This document shows positions 1-5,526 of a stretch of DNA of 5,935 bases, one piece after another (the stretch's first letter is position 1; each line of letters begins with the position of its first letter). The notes beneath the pieces were generated by a model, which saw only the letters and a list, made by a program, of their open reading frames with translations, made no database searches and had not been told where the DNA came from. The stretch lies in NCBI GenBank assembly GCA_046594105.1, contig JBKJQB010000187.1:1-5935 (forward strand), read 5' to 3'. The stretch is from JBDSGC01 sp046594105. GTDB taxonomy: Bacteria; Acidobacteriota; Thermoanaerobaculia; Gp7-AA8. The position numbers and the translations under genes are program-made.

Positions 1-1
1 C

Positions 2-1891
2 ATGATCCGTCGACCGCTCCCACTGATCGCCCTGACCCTCGCACTCTCCGCCGCCAGTGTCGCCGCGGGCGATCTGGCAACGTCGGTCGCCCGGATGGCA
101 AAGATCGGCAGCACAACGTCGCCGTCGTTCTCTCCGGATGGCAAACGGATCGCCGTGTTGTCGAACATGAGCGGATCTCCTCAGGTCTGGATTGTTCCCT
201 CCGAAGGCGGGTGGCCCCAGCAGGTCACGGCGCTCGACGACCCGGTCAGTGCGATGTCGTGGTCGCCCGCAGGCGACTGGCTCGCCGTGCAGGTGGCGCC
301 CGGCGGCGGTCTCAACGAGCAGGTCTCCCTGGTCCGTCCTGACGGGACCGGCCTTCGCCGTCTCACTCCGGGAGGGGCCGACAACAACTGGTTGAACGCC
401 TGGAGCCGCGACGGCCGGTTCCTGACCATCGCCTCCAACCGACGTTCCGCCGATGCCATGGACGACTACCTCGTGGATGTATCCACCGGCGACTCCAGAC
501 TGATCGCCAGGAACAGCGGCATCGGCCGTTGCTCAGACATCAGCGCGGACGGCAGATTCGCACTCATCAATCGCCTGATCAGCCGAGGCAACAACGATCT
601 GTATCGAGTCGATCTGCAGTCGGGCGAGGAGTTGCTGGTCACACGCCATCAGCCTCCTGCATCCTTCGCCGGCCGTTTCGGCGCCGATGCCAACACCATC
701 TGGCTCACCGGCAACGACAGCCGCGATCTCGCCGCACTGCAGCGAGTGCGCATTCAGGAAGGGAAGGCCGGCCGGTTGGAGACGGTCGTCTCCCGGGCCG
801 GTGCGGAGCTCGAGTCAGTGGAAATCAACGACGCCGGCACACGAGGGGCACTCAACTGGAACGTGGCCGGCCGATCGGAGATGACCATGGTCGATCTGAC
901 CAGCGGCGCGACGGTGGCCACGCCACGCCTGCCGCAGGAACTGCTCGGCGACCTGGCCTTCACGCGCAGCGGCGATCGCCTTGCCGCCACCCTTTCCGGC
1001 GCCACGGCGCCCTCGGATGTCTGGATCGCGTCGACTGCCGATCTTCAATTCCGCCGCATCTCGCTCAGCCCGCATGCTGGCGTCGATCTCGCCGCGCTGG
1101 TCCGCCCTGAGCTGATCGAGTACGCCGCGCATGACGGAGTGAGACTGAGCGGCTGGCTCTATCGTCCAGCATCGGGGAAGATGCCCTACCCGACCGTATT
1201 CAACTACCACGGCGGGCCGGAAGGACAGTCGCGGCCATCGTTCAACTCGCAGGTGCAGGCGCTGGCAACGGCCGGCATCGCAAGCTTCCTCCCGAACGTT
1301 CGCGGGTCGTCGGGCTTCGGCAAGACCTTCGTCAATCTGGACAACGGACCGCTGCGGGTGAATGGCGTCAAAGACATCAAGGCCACGGCCGACGCCCTGA
1401 CCACCCGTGGCATCGCCGACCCGGCGCGACTGGGAATCATGGGGGGCTCATACGGCGGCTACATGGTGATGGCGGGCGTGACGGAGTACCCCGATCTCTT
1501 CCGCGCCGGCGCCGACCTCTTCGGCGTGGTCAACTTCGAGACCTTCTTCGCGCATAGCCAGCCGTGGATGGCCGCGATCTCCACGATCGAGTACGGCGAT
1601 CCGAAAACGCAGAAGCAGATGCTTTACGATCTGTCGCCCATCCATCACCTCGATCGGGTCAAGGCGCGGATGTTCGTCCTTCACGGCGCGAACGACACCA
1701 ACGTGCCGGTGGTGGAAGCGGAGCAAGTGGTCAATGGACTGAAAGCACGCAACGTCCCGGTGGAGTACATCCTGTTTCCTGACGAAGGCCACGGCTGGCG
1801 GAAGACCTCGAACCGGATCCGTTCCACGGTGGAGATCACCAGATTCTTCCTCGACGCGCTCAGAGCGGGAGGGGTCGGCGAACTGCCGTGA
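2..1891 (+). CDS. Secreted S9-family (prolyl oligopeptidase-like) serine peptidase
   Basis: A 629-aa protein, probably an exported peptidase cleaving oligopeptides as acylaminoacyl-peptidase or dipeptidyl-peptidase relatives do. The N-terminus (residues 1-23) has RR, then a hydrophobic run and an ASVAAG cleavage-like site, so it reads as a signal peptide and supports the ATG at position 2. Residues about 35-350 form a beta-propeller with TolB/PD40-like blades: SFSPDGKRIAV at 43, SWSPAGDWLAV at 86, AWSRDGRFLTI at 133, ISADGRFALI at 180, FTRSGDRLAA at 320. The alpha/beta-hydrolase domain follows from about 370, with oxyanion motif NYHGGPEG at 401. The inferred catalytic triad is Ser483 in GGSYGG, Asp565 in HGANDTNVP and His597 in DEGHGW. 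The length and all three triad residues suit an active enzyme. Exact substrate specificity cannot be read from the sequence. Its promoter lies outside the window. The stop codon falls within a direct repeat of the downstream mobile element. Confidence 0.95.
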   Translation: MIRRPLPLIALTLALSAASVAAGDLATSVARMAKIGSTTSPSFSPDGKRIAVLSNMSGSPQVWIVPSEGGWPQQVTALDDPVSAMSWSPAGDWLAVQVAPGGGLNEQVSLVRPDGTGLRRLTPGGADNNWLNAWSRDGRFLTIASNRRSADAMDDYLVDVSTGDSRLIARNSGIGRCSDISADGRFALINRLISRGNNDLYRVDLQSGEELLVTRHQPPASFAGRFGADANTIWLTGNDSRDLAALQRVRIQEGKAGRLETVVSRAGAELESVEINDAGTRGALNWNVAGRSEMTMVDLTSGATVATPRLPQELLGDLAFTRSGDRLAATLSGATAPSDVWIASTADLQFRRISLSPHAGVDLAALVRPELIEYAAHDGVRLSGWLYRPASGKMPYPTVFNYHGGPEGQSRPSFNSQVQALATAGIASFLPNVRGSSGFGKTFVNLDNGPLRVNGVKDIKATADALTTRGIADPARLGIMGGSYGGYMVMAGVTEYPDLFRAGADLFGVVNFETFFAHSQPWMAAISTIEYGDPKTQKQMLYDLSPIHHLDRVKARMFVLHGANDTNVPVVEAEQVVNGLKARNVPVEYILFPDEGHGWRKTSNRIRSTVEITRFFLDALRAGGVGELP

Positions 1892-1916
1892 TCGGGGTCC
1901 ATCCGTGATCGGGGTC
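1886..1916. repeat. 14-bp direct repeat at left edge of RAYT element
   Basis: CCGTGATCGGGGTC occurs at 1886-1899 and again at 1903-1916, a period of 17 bp. The first copy contains the last Pro codon and the TGA stop of the S9 peptidase. The second copy runs into the terminal GGGGTCAGGTC motif of the element. This looks like a doubled element end or an old insertion scar; that reading is inference. Confidence 0.85.
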
Positions 1917-1926
1917 AGGTCTCCGC
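1907..1926 (+). repeat. Left inverted repeat of RAYT element
   Basis: This 20-bp sequence contains GGGGTCAGGTCTCCGC and is the exact reverse complement of 3287-3306. The core GGGGTCAGGTC is also present at 4861-4871 in the truncated copy. It is immediately followed by a short hairpin, CCGCG (1923-1927) paired with CGCGG (1937-1941). Confidence 0.9.
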
Positions 1927-2111
1927 GCGGCTGCTTCGCGGGTTGACGTAATCCGCCGGCGATTGGGTTGGGTCGGTCAAGTTCACTTGGACGGGATCGA
2001 AGCGACTTGACGCCACACGATCCTGCATTCCTGCTCGCCCGGGAGCGTGATTCAGCCCGCTGCGGTGGAACACTCGCGGGTGATACCAGCGCGTGACGAG
2101 CGACGTCGCCG
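1907..2111 (-). other. Conserved noncoding block downstream of the RAYT gene
   Basis: About 205 bp between the transposase stop and the element end contain no convincing gene, yet they are retained in the truncated copy at 4857-5061. Two paired elements are visible: CCGCG/CGCGG at 1923-1927/1937-1941, and GTCAAGT/ACTTGAC at 1976-1982/2005-2011. An ACTTG at 1985-1989 can compete for the same CAAGT. One-base indels between the two copies shift every reading frame that crosses the block, which argues against coding. It may be the transposase recognition region, a transcript tail or a small RNA. Those roles are inference. Confidence 0.6.
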
Positions 2112-3131
2112 TCAGGCGTGGATCTGCACCGCGGGATAGCTCTCGCGATGGATGGTGGGCACGCGGACGAGATCACGGCGGAGGATGTCGACGCAATGAT
2201 CGATGGCGATCCGGAGCATCGGGTCGCGGGCGAGATCACGATCGCATTCGGCGATCAGCGCGGAGACGCGGCTGGTGCTGCGCAATCGCAACACCGCCGC
2301 GAGCGCGCTGAGGCGCGACATCGACTCGTAGCAGCCGAGCCAGGCGAAGACGCGGCGCTCGATCGTGCCGTGGCCGTTGCGGATCTCCTCTTCCTTCGTC
2401 ATAAAGACCGAGGCCACGGTCTCCACGATCTTCGCCGGCCTTGGCCGCGCGGCGTAGCGCTGCGCCGAGGGATGCTCGCTGCTGCGCGGTTTCGCTTCGA
2501 TCAGCGACCGCATGCGCTCGATCCACGCTGTGCTTCCGAGGAAGAGCTGGCCGACAGCGGCCTCCCATGGCGCAGGCGTGATGCCCGCACCGGCGTTAAC
2601 GAATTCCACGTATTTCTGTCGCTGGGTCGCCTCGTCCGGGCCGAACTTCGCCAACGTCCACTCGCTCCGGATCCACGCCGGCATCGGCTCGAGTCCTGCC
2701 GTCGCGCGGTGGCTGCTCCACCGATACTCCTCGGCGCGCTCGACCATCCCGGCGCGCACCGGATTGAGTGCGATGTAGCGCATCAGCTCGAGCAGATACG
2801 CTTCCTTCTCCACCAGATGAGCGCTGAAGCGGCCCTGAAACAGAGGCCCCACCCGTTTGTGCCGGCGATTGAATCGCTGCACGTAGCAGCCGGCGAACCA
2901 CTTCATCCCGCGCGAGAGGGTCGGCTCCGGCGTCTCGATGATGATGTGGAAATGATTCGTCATCAGGCAGTACTGATGGATGACCCATCGGAACCTCCTG
3001 ACGGCTTCGGCGAGCAGAGCGAGGAACGCCAGGCGATCCTCATCGCAGCGAAAGACGTCGCGCTGCTCGACGCCACGGTTGTGAATGTGCCAGGTTGCGC
3101 CCGCATGTTCAAGTCGGAGTGGTCGTGCCAT
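2112..3131 (-). CDS. REP-associated tyrosine transposase (RAYT, Y1/HUH family) with long C-terminal extension
   Basis: A 339-aa member of the Y1 transposase (IS200-like) superfamily, RAYT branch. These enzymes nick single-stranded DNA through a tyrosine and process REP-type hairpins. The N-terminal 145 residues carry the family signature: IHNRGVEQRDVF (16-27), the HUH metal motif H60-F61-H62 in MTNHFHIII, GPLFQGRFSAHLV (95-107), and the candidate catalytic Tyr119 in MRYIALNPVRAG, followed by YRWSSHRA (136-143). Family members often stop within 150-240 residues. Here residues about 230-325 add a helical region with an HTH-like stretch (IVETVASVF, then RRVFAWL, then LRLRSTSRVSALI) that faintly resembles DnaA domain IV; this is a hypothesis only. 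The ATG at 3131 is preceded by GAGG at 3144-3147, within a hairpin. The gene is intact, with no frameshift seen. Confidence 0.93.
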   Translation of the reverse strand: MARPLRLEHAGATWHIHNRGVEQRDVFRCDEDRLAFLALLAEAVRRFRWVIHQYCLMTNHFHIIIETPEPTLSRGMKWFAGCYVQRFNRRHKRVGPLFQGRFSAHLVEKEAYLLELMRYIALNPVRAGMVERAEEYRWSSHRATAGLEPMPAWIRSEWTLAKFGPDEATQRQKYVEFVNAGAGITPAPWEAAVGQLFLGSTAWIERMRSLIEAKPRSSEHPSAQRYAARPRPAKIVETVASVFMTKEEEIRNGHGTIERRVFAWLGCYESMSRLSALAAVLRLRSTSRVSALIAECDRDLARDPMLRIAIDHCVDILRRDLVRVPTIHRESYPAVQIHA

Positions 3132-3165
3132 ACACCGAGGCTACCTCGGCACAAGCGAAGCCTCG
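3132..3165 (-). promoter_or_regulatory. Structured 5' leader of the RAYT gene with alternative hairpins
   Basis: Read on the minus strand, just before the ATG, CCGAGG (3149-3144) can pair with CCTCGG (3140-3135) across a 3-base loop, TAG. G-U pairs could extend this stem. The hairpin includes the only Shine-Dalgarno-like GAGG (3147-3144), about 12 nt from the start codon. A competing 7-bp stem pairs CGAGGCT (3165-3159) with AGCCTCG (3142-3136) and would leave GAGG in a loop. IS200 transposase mRNA is known to hide its ribosome-binding site in a hairpin. An analogous control here is inference. Confidence 0.55.
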
Positions 3166-3169
3166 TTGA

Positions 3170-3207
3170 AGGGGTAGCGCCGGTAGAATCCCGCCTTTCG
3201 AACCCCT
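3170..3207. repeat. Inverted repeat in the RAYT upstream region
   Basis: AGGGGT (3170-3175) and ACCCCT (3202-3207) form a 6-bp stem with a 26-base loop, upstream of the RAYT leader hairpins. The rest of 3208-3286 shows no clear gene, promoter or strong structure. Confidence 0.4.
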
Positions 3208-3286
3208 CGGAATGGAACCTTCGGCACGATTCGCTCTACGATCGGTAGCGGGTGAGAATGAGGAAGTGGAGAGGAATCGCAGCGGG

Positions 3287-3306
3287 GCGGAGACCTGACC
3301 CCGATC
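3287..3306 (-). repeat. Right inverted repeat of RAYT element
   Basis: Exact 20-bp reverse complement of 1907-1926, containing GACCTGACCCC at 3292-3302. It lies about 155 bp upstream of the transposase start codon. Confidence 0.9.
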
Positions 3307-3333
3307 GGCCGGGCCCTAATCCTAATCGGCCGA
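3305..3333. repeat. Paired TCGGCCG units outside the right end
   Basis: TCGGCCG (3305-3311) and CGGCCGA (3327-3333) form a 7-bp stem with a 15-base loop. ATCGGCCG also recurs directly at a 21-bp period (3304 and 3325). The pair lies between the RAYT element end and the 3' end of the MBL gene. No T-tract follows on the minus strand, so an intrinsic terminator for the operon is possible but not supported. Confidence 0.5.
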
Positions 3334-3373
3334 CCCTGTCACTTCGGCAACCGATGCGCCTCAAATATCGAGG

Positions 3374-4120
3374 TCACGCGCTCACCAGATCGGCCAGGGT
3401 CCGCAGCATCTGGGCCGCTTCCCCCGCGGCTCCCTGCCACGCGCTGCCGTGCATGAGGGCCAGCGTTTTCGGATCGGTCGAGGCGAGTTTGTCGAGGTGC
3501 GCGCGCGCGTCGCGCGTCATGCTGAAGTAATCGGGGAAGCCGGTCATCTGGCTGAAGCCCGTGCGGAATCCTTCCGACGGTCCGATCAGGTCCGAAGCGA
3601 CGAGCGGCGCGTTGGCGGCACCTCCCTGCGTGAACAGGTCGCCGCAGAAGAGGGTGCGGCTGGTCTGATCGAACAGATAGCCCGCTTCCCAGCCGTGCGG
3701 GATGTGCGGTGTGTCGAACCACTCCACGGTCCGTGCACCGAGGGAGAGGGTCTCGCGATCGGCCATGGCGCGCGGGGCGCGGTCGGCATAGTCGCCGATC
3801 GAGATCATCGCGGCCACGCGGCTGCAGAGCGGAACGGCCTGCGGCGCGGCAGCCAGGAACTGGTTGAGCGCGCCGCATTCGTCGGACTCGAAATGGGAAA
3901 ACCCCAGATAGCGCAGCCGGCTCACCGGCATCACCTTGCTGATCGCCTCGCTGACCAGCGGGAAGTGGTGGCGCAGGCCGGTGTGGAACAGCAGCGGATC
4001 CTCATCCACCACCAGATACTGGTTGAAGGAGAAGTTCATCTCGGGAACGGGAACGCAGATCCGGAAGATGCCGGCTTCGATCTCGTCGATGGTGGTGCCA
4101 CTCTGGCTGTTCGCGATCAT
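3374..4120 (-). CDS. Stand-alone MBL-fold protein with flavodiiron/ODP-type metal site
   Basis: A 248-aa cytoplasmic metallo-beta-lactamase-fold protein; no signal peptide is seen. Candidate metal ligands follow the flavodiiron/oxygen-binding di-iron order: H76, E78 and D80 in SHFESDECG, H139 in TPHIPHGWEAG, D161 in LFCGDLFTQ, and H224 in ALMHGSAW. The position after D80, where many flavodiiron proteins have a second His, is E81. There is no flavodoxin domain, so any redox role would need a separate electron donor; hydrolase activity is an alternative. The ATG at 4120 has a strong ribosome-binding site (AAGGAG, 4132-4127, 6-base spacing) and overlaps the TGA of the upstream tetR gene as ATGA, implying co-transcription and translational coupling. 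The substrate is not identifiable. Confidence 0.88.
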   Translation of the reverse strand: MIANSQSGTTIDEIEAGIFRICVPVPEMNFSFNQYLVVDEDPLLFHTGLRHHFPLVSEAISKVMPVSRLRYLGFSHFESDECGALNQFLAAAPQAVPLCSRVAAMISIGDYADRAPRAMADRETLSLGARTVEWFDTPHIPHGWEAGYLFDQTSRTLFCGDLFTQGGAANAPLVASDLIGPSEGFRTGFSQMTGFPDYFSMTRDARAHLDKLASTDPKTLALMHGSAWQGAAGEAAQMLRTLADLVSA

Positions 4121-4758
4121 GAGGATCTCCTTCGAGACGGTTTGCCGGCGCGTCCATCGCGGCGGCGGGCAGATGGCGGGAGCGAGGCGAGGACTGCGCC
4201 GGTGATGGAAGAGCAGGCCTGATGGAGTGAGAGCCCGCGCTCGCGCAAGGTGCGGAACACGGCCACATCGGTGAAAGCCAGGAGCATGGAAAGCGGGAGC
4301 TCCTTCGAGGGAACTCCTTCCAGCGCCAGCCGCGCCAGCCGCGCCATATTCCTCTCCAGTGCTCCGATCCCCTCGGCGATCGGCAGATAGCGGCTGCGCT
4401 CGGCCCGGATCCCCTCGATCCAGGGACAGCTCTGTTCATAGCTTCCCATGGCCAGGACGAAGGCAGCGACCCGCCCGGCGGTCCCTCTGGTGTTCTCGAA
4501 GATGGAGGCATCCGGCGGTGGATAAAGTTGCATCGTGTAATGCCCGCAGGCCCGGACCGCCTCATCGTACGAGGGGAAGTGGTGGTAGGCCGTTCCCACC
4601 GAAACGCCGGCGCGGCCGGCGATGTCACGGAGCGAAGTGGAAGAGACTCCCTGCTCGAAGTGGAGTGCCGCCGTGGCCTCAATCAGGCGCGCGCGCGTCT
4701 CCGCAGCCGTCTCCGCGCGACGGCTCATGGTGTAGATGCGTGGCTTCTGTCGAACCAT
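4117..4758 (-). CDS. TetR/AcrR-family transcriptional regulator
   Basis: A 213-aa TetR-type repressor. The N-terminal DNA-binding domain spans about residues 20-67. It shows the family pattern: an ETRARLIEATAALHFEQG helix, then the HTH STSLRDIAGRAGVSVGTAYHHFPSYDEAV (residues 40-67). The divergent, mostly helical C-terminal part (about 75-195) should bind an unknown ligand. The extreme C-terminus (197-213) is Arg/Ser-rich and disordered-looking. It is the first gene of a two-gene operon with the MBL protein, overlapping it by 4 nt, and probably controls itself and that enzyme. Start choice is uncertain. The ATG at 4758 lies only about 10 nt from the predicted -10 box, implying a nearly leaderless mRNA. 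The ATG at 4728 (residue 11, MSRRAE) would still keep the whole HTH. Neither has a convincing ribosome-binding site. Confidence 0.92.
   Translation of the reverse strand: MVRQKPRIYTMSRRAETAAETRARLIEATAALHFEQGVSSTSLRDIAGRAGVSVGTAYHHFPSYDEAVRACGHYTMQLYPPPDASIFENTRGTAGRVAAFVLAMGSYEQSCPWIEGIRAERSRYLPIAEGIGALERNMARLARLALEGVPSKELPLSMLLAFTDVAVFRTLRERGLSLHQACSSITGAVLASLPPSARRRDGRAGKPSRRRSS
4127..4132 (-). promoter_or_regulatory. Ribosome-binding site of the MBL gene
   Basis: AAGGAG on the minus strand, 6 bases upstream of the ATG at 4120 and inside the 3' end of tetR. It indicates that the MBL gene can initiate efficiently in addition to coupling through the ATGA overlap. Confidence 0.8.
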
Positions 4759-4761
4759 GAT

Positions 4762-4774
4762 GTATTGAATATAC
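4762..4774. promoter_or_regulatory. Weak palindrome over the -10 box, candidate TetR operator
   Basis: GTAT-N5-ATAC (4762-4765 and 4771-4774) overlaps the predicted -10 element of the tetR promoter, where an autorepressor would be expected to bind. The arms are only 4 bp and do not extend outward, so the call is tentative. Confidence 0.25.
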
Positions 4775-4795
4775 TTTAGTTCGATGAAATGTCAA
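4768..4795 (-). promoter_or_regulatory. Sigma70-type promoter of the tetR-MBL operon
   Basis: On the minus strand, a perfect -35 box TTGACA (4795-4790) is separated by 16 bp from TATATT (4773-4768), which matches the -10 consensus at 5 of 6 positions. It sits in the most AT-rich pocket of an otherwise GC-rich window. Transcription would begin about 4760-4762, only 2-4 bases before the first ATG of tetR. Confidence 0.75.
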
Positions 4796-4829
4796 GAAGC
4801 GCCTGCTGGGCGCCTTCCCGGGGGGGTAA

Positions 4830-4863
4830 TGACGACGAGGTCGGGACTGACGACGAGGTCGGG
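4830..4863. repeat. 16-bp direct repeat at the edge of the truncated RAYT copy
   Basis: TGACGACGAGGTCGGG occurs at 4830-4845 and 4848-4863, a period of 18 bp. The second unit leads directly into GGGGTCAGGTC. The layout parallels the 17-bp-period duplication at 1886-1916 although the unit sequence differs. Confidence 0.85.
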
Positions 4864-5232
4864 GTCAGGTCCCCGCAGCTGCTTCGCGGGTCGAAAGGAT
4901 CCGCCGGCGATTGGGTTGGGTCGGTCAAGTTCACTTGGACGGGATCGAAAGCGACTTGACGCCGCACGATCCTGCATTCCTGCTCGCCCGGGAGCGTGAT
5001 TCGGTTCGCCGCGGCGGAACGCTCGCGGGCGATACCAGCGCGTGAATATCGACATCGCCGGTCAGTCGTGGGGTTGCGCGCCGGGATAGCTCTGGCGATG
5101 GATCGTGGGCACGCGGACCAGGTCGCGGCGGAGGATGTCGACACAATGATCGACGGCGATCCGGAGCATCGGGTCGCGATCAAGATCGCGATCGTATTCG
5201 GCGATCAGCGCGGAGACGCGGCTGGTGCTCCG
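4859..5232 (-). mobile_element. Truncated second copy of the RAYT element
   Basis: This segment aligns with 1909-2280 of the intact element at roughly 89% identity by hand alignment, in the same orientation. It holds the GGGGTCAGGTC end, the complete noncoding block (to 5061) and the 3' end of the transposase. Similarity stops at about 5230, so the N-terminal HUH domain, the upstream leader and the other inverted repeat are missing. It cannot move by its own enzyme. Both paired elements of the noncoding block are kept: CCCGC/GCGGG at 4872-4876/4886-4890 and GTCAAGT/ACTTGAC at 4924-4930/4954-4960. Confidence 0.88.
5062..5232 (-). pseudogene. RAYT transposase remnant (C-terminal ~55 residues)
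   Basis: The minus-strand frame reads RSTSRVSALIAEYDRDL and continues to a TGA at 5062-5064, the same stop position as in the intact gene. About 47 of 55 residues match residues 285-339 of the intact transposase, including DHCVDILRRDLVRVPTIHR. No start codon with a catalytic domain precedes it; upstream of 5232 the frame runs into unrelated sequence. It has not acquired internal stops, so truncation may be fairly recent. Otherwise this C-terminal segment is being retained; that second option is speculation. Confidence 0.88.
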
Positions 5233-5273
5233 CGCGGCCACTGAATCGCAGAGCCGTCCGTTAGCTGCCTGCG

Positions 5274-5489
5274 TCAACGACGTCCGGCCAAAACCCTCGC
5301 CAGATCTTTCGGCGTGGCCCCGATCGCGAAGAGCGACCTCACGAGCAGATCTACCGTCACACTGCCGTCGCCAGCTTCCATCATCGCCACTCGCGGTTGG
5401 CTCGAGCCGAGACGTTTCGCCATCTGCGCCTGCGTCATCTTCTTACGTTCGCGTCGCGCGCGCAGCGCTCCTGCCAGTGCGAGTTTCAC
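5274..5489 (-). CDS. Small XRE/Cro-type helix-turn-helix protein (HigA-like)
   Basis: A 71-aa DNA-binding protein, essentially one XRE/HTH_3 domain. MTQAQMAKRLGSSQPRVAMMEAGDGSVTVDLL (residues 18-49) gives the two HTH helices and the following helix. The basic N-terminus (RARRERKK, 10-17) is typical. Such short proteins often act as antitoxins of HigBA/RelBE-like pairs or as plain regulators. No toxin gene is present on either side here: ruvB ends 37 bp upstream and the RAYT remnant lies downstream. The start is a GTG at 5489. The frame remains open further upstream without another usual start codon, and no good ribosome-binding site is seen, so the true start could be downstream (ATG of residue 18) or the gene could be a remnant. 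It may be co-transcribed with ruvB. Confidence 0.75.
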   Translation of the reverse strand: MKLALAGALRARRERKKMTQAQMAKRLGSSQPRVAMMEAGDGSVTVDLLVRSLFAIGATPKDLARVLAGRR

Positions 5490-5526
5490 GGCAACGTCGG
5501 CAGTACCAACCTCGCAGCGGGGCGCT

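Larger units (their letters stand above)
1907..3306 (-). mobile_element. RAYT (IS200-like HUH transposase) element with inverted terminal repeats
   Basis: This about 1.4-kb segment holds one transposase gene with noncoding flanks. It is bounded by a perfect 20-bp inverted repeat: the bases at 1907-1926, built on GGGGTCAGGTC, recur in reverse complement at 3287-3306. RAYT genes in other bacteria are typically flanked by REP-type palindromic sequences, and this arrangement resembles that. A shorter copy of the same family lies at 4859-5232. The limits are taken from the inverted repeats and could be a few bases larger, because partial unit duplications lie just outside both ends. Whether the whole unit moves is unknown. 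RAYTs are often regarded as domesticated or single-copy. Confidence 0.75.

Noticed and set aside
1448..2239. Minus-strand 263-codon open frame overlapping the S9 gene and the RAYT tail
   Set aside because: It is antisense to a well-supported S9 catalytic domain and low in recognisable motifs. Its part shared with 4792-5146 is frameshifted by 1-nt indels between the two RAYT copies.
2118..3248. Plus-strand 376-codon open frame opposite the RAYT gene
   Set aside because: Composition is Arg/His/Ala-rich as expected for the shadow of a GC-rich gene; the opposite frame has clear HUH transposase motifs.
3305..3333. Intrinsic terminator of the tetR-MBL operon
   Set aside because: A 7-bp GC-rich stem can form but no T-run follows in the direction of transcription.
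3449..4222. Plus-strand 257-codon open frame opposite the MBL gene
   Set aside because: Antisense shadow of the MBL protein, whose metal-ligand motifs and ribosome-binding site are clear; it also crosses the tetR/MBL junction.
4776..5183. Minus-strand 135-codon open frame in the truncated RAYT copy
   Set aside because: It uses a different frame from the one that matches the transposase C-terminus and covers the noncoding block; no family features.
1886..5232. CRISPR array
   Set aside because: The repeats are few, of unequal units and periods (17, 18, 21 bp), without regular spacers or cas genes.
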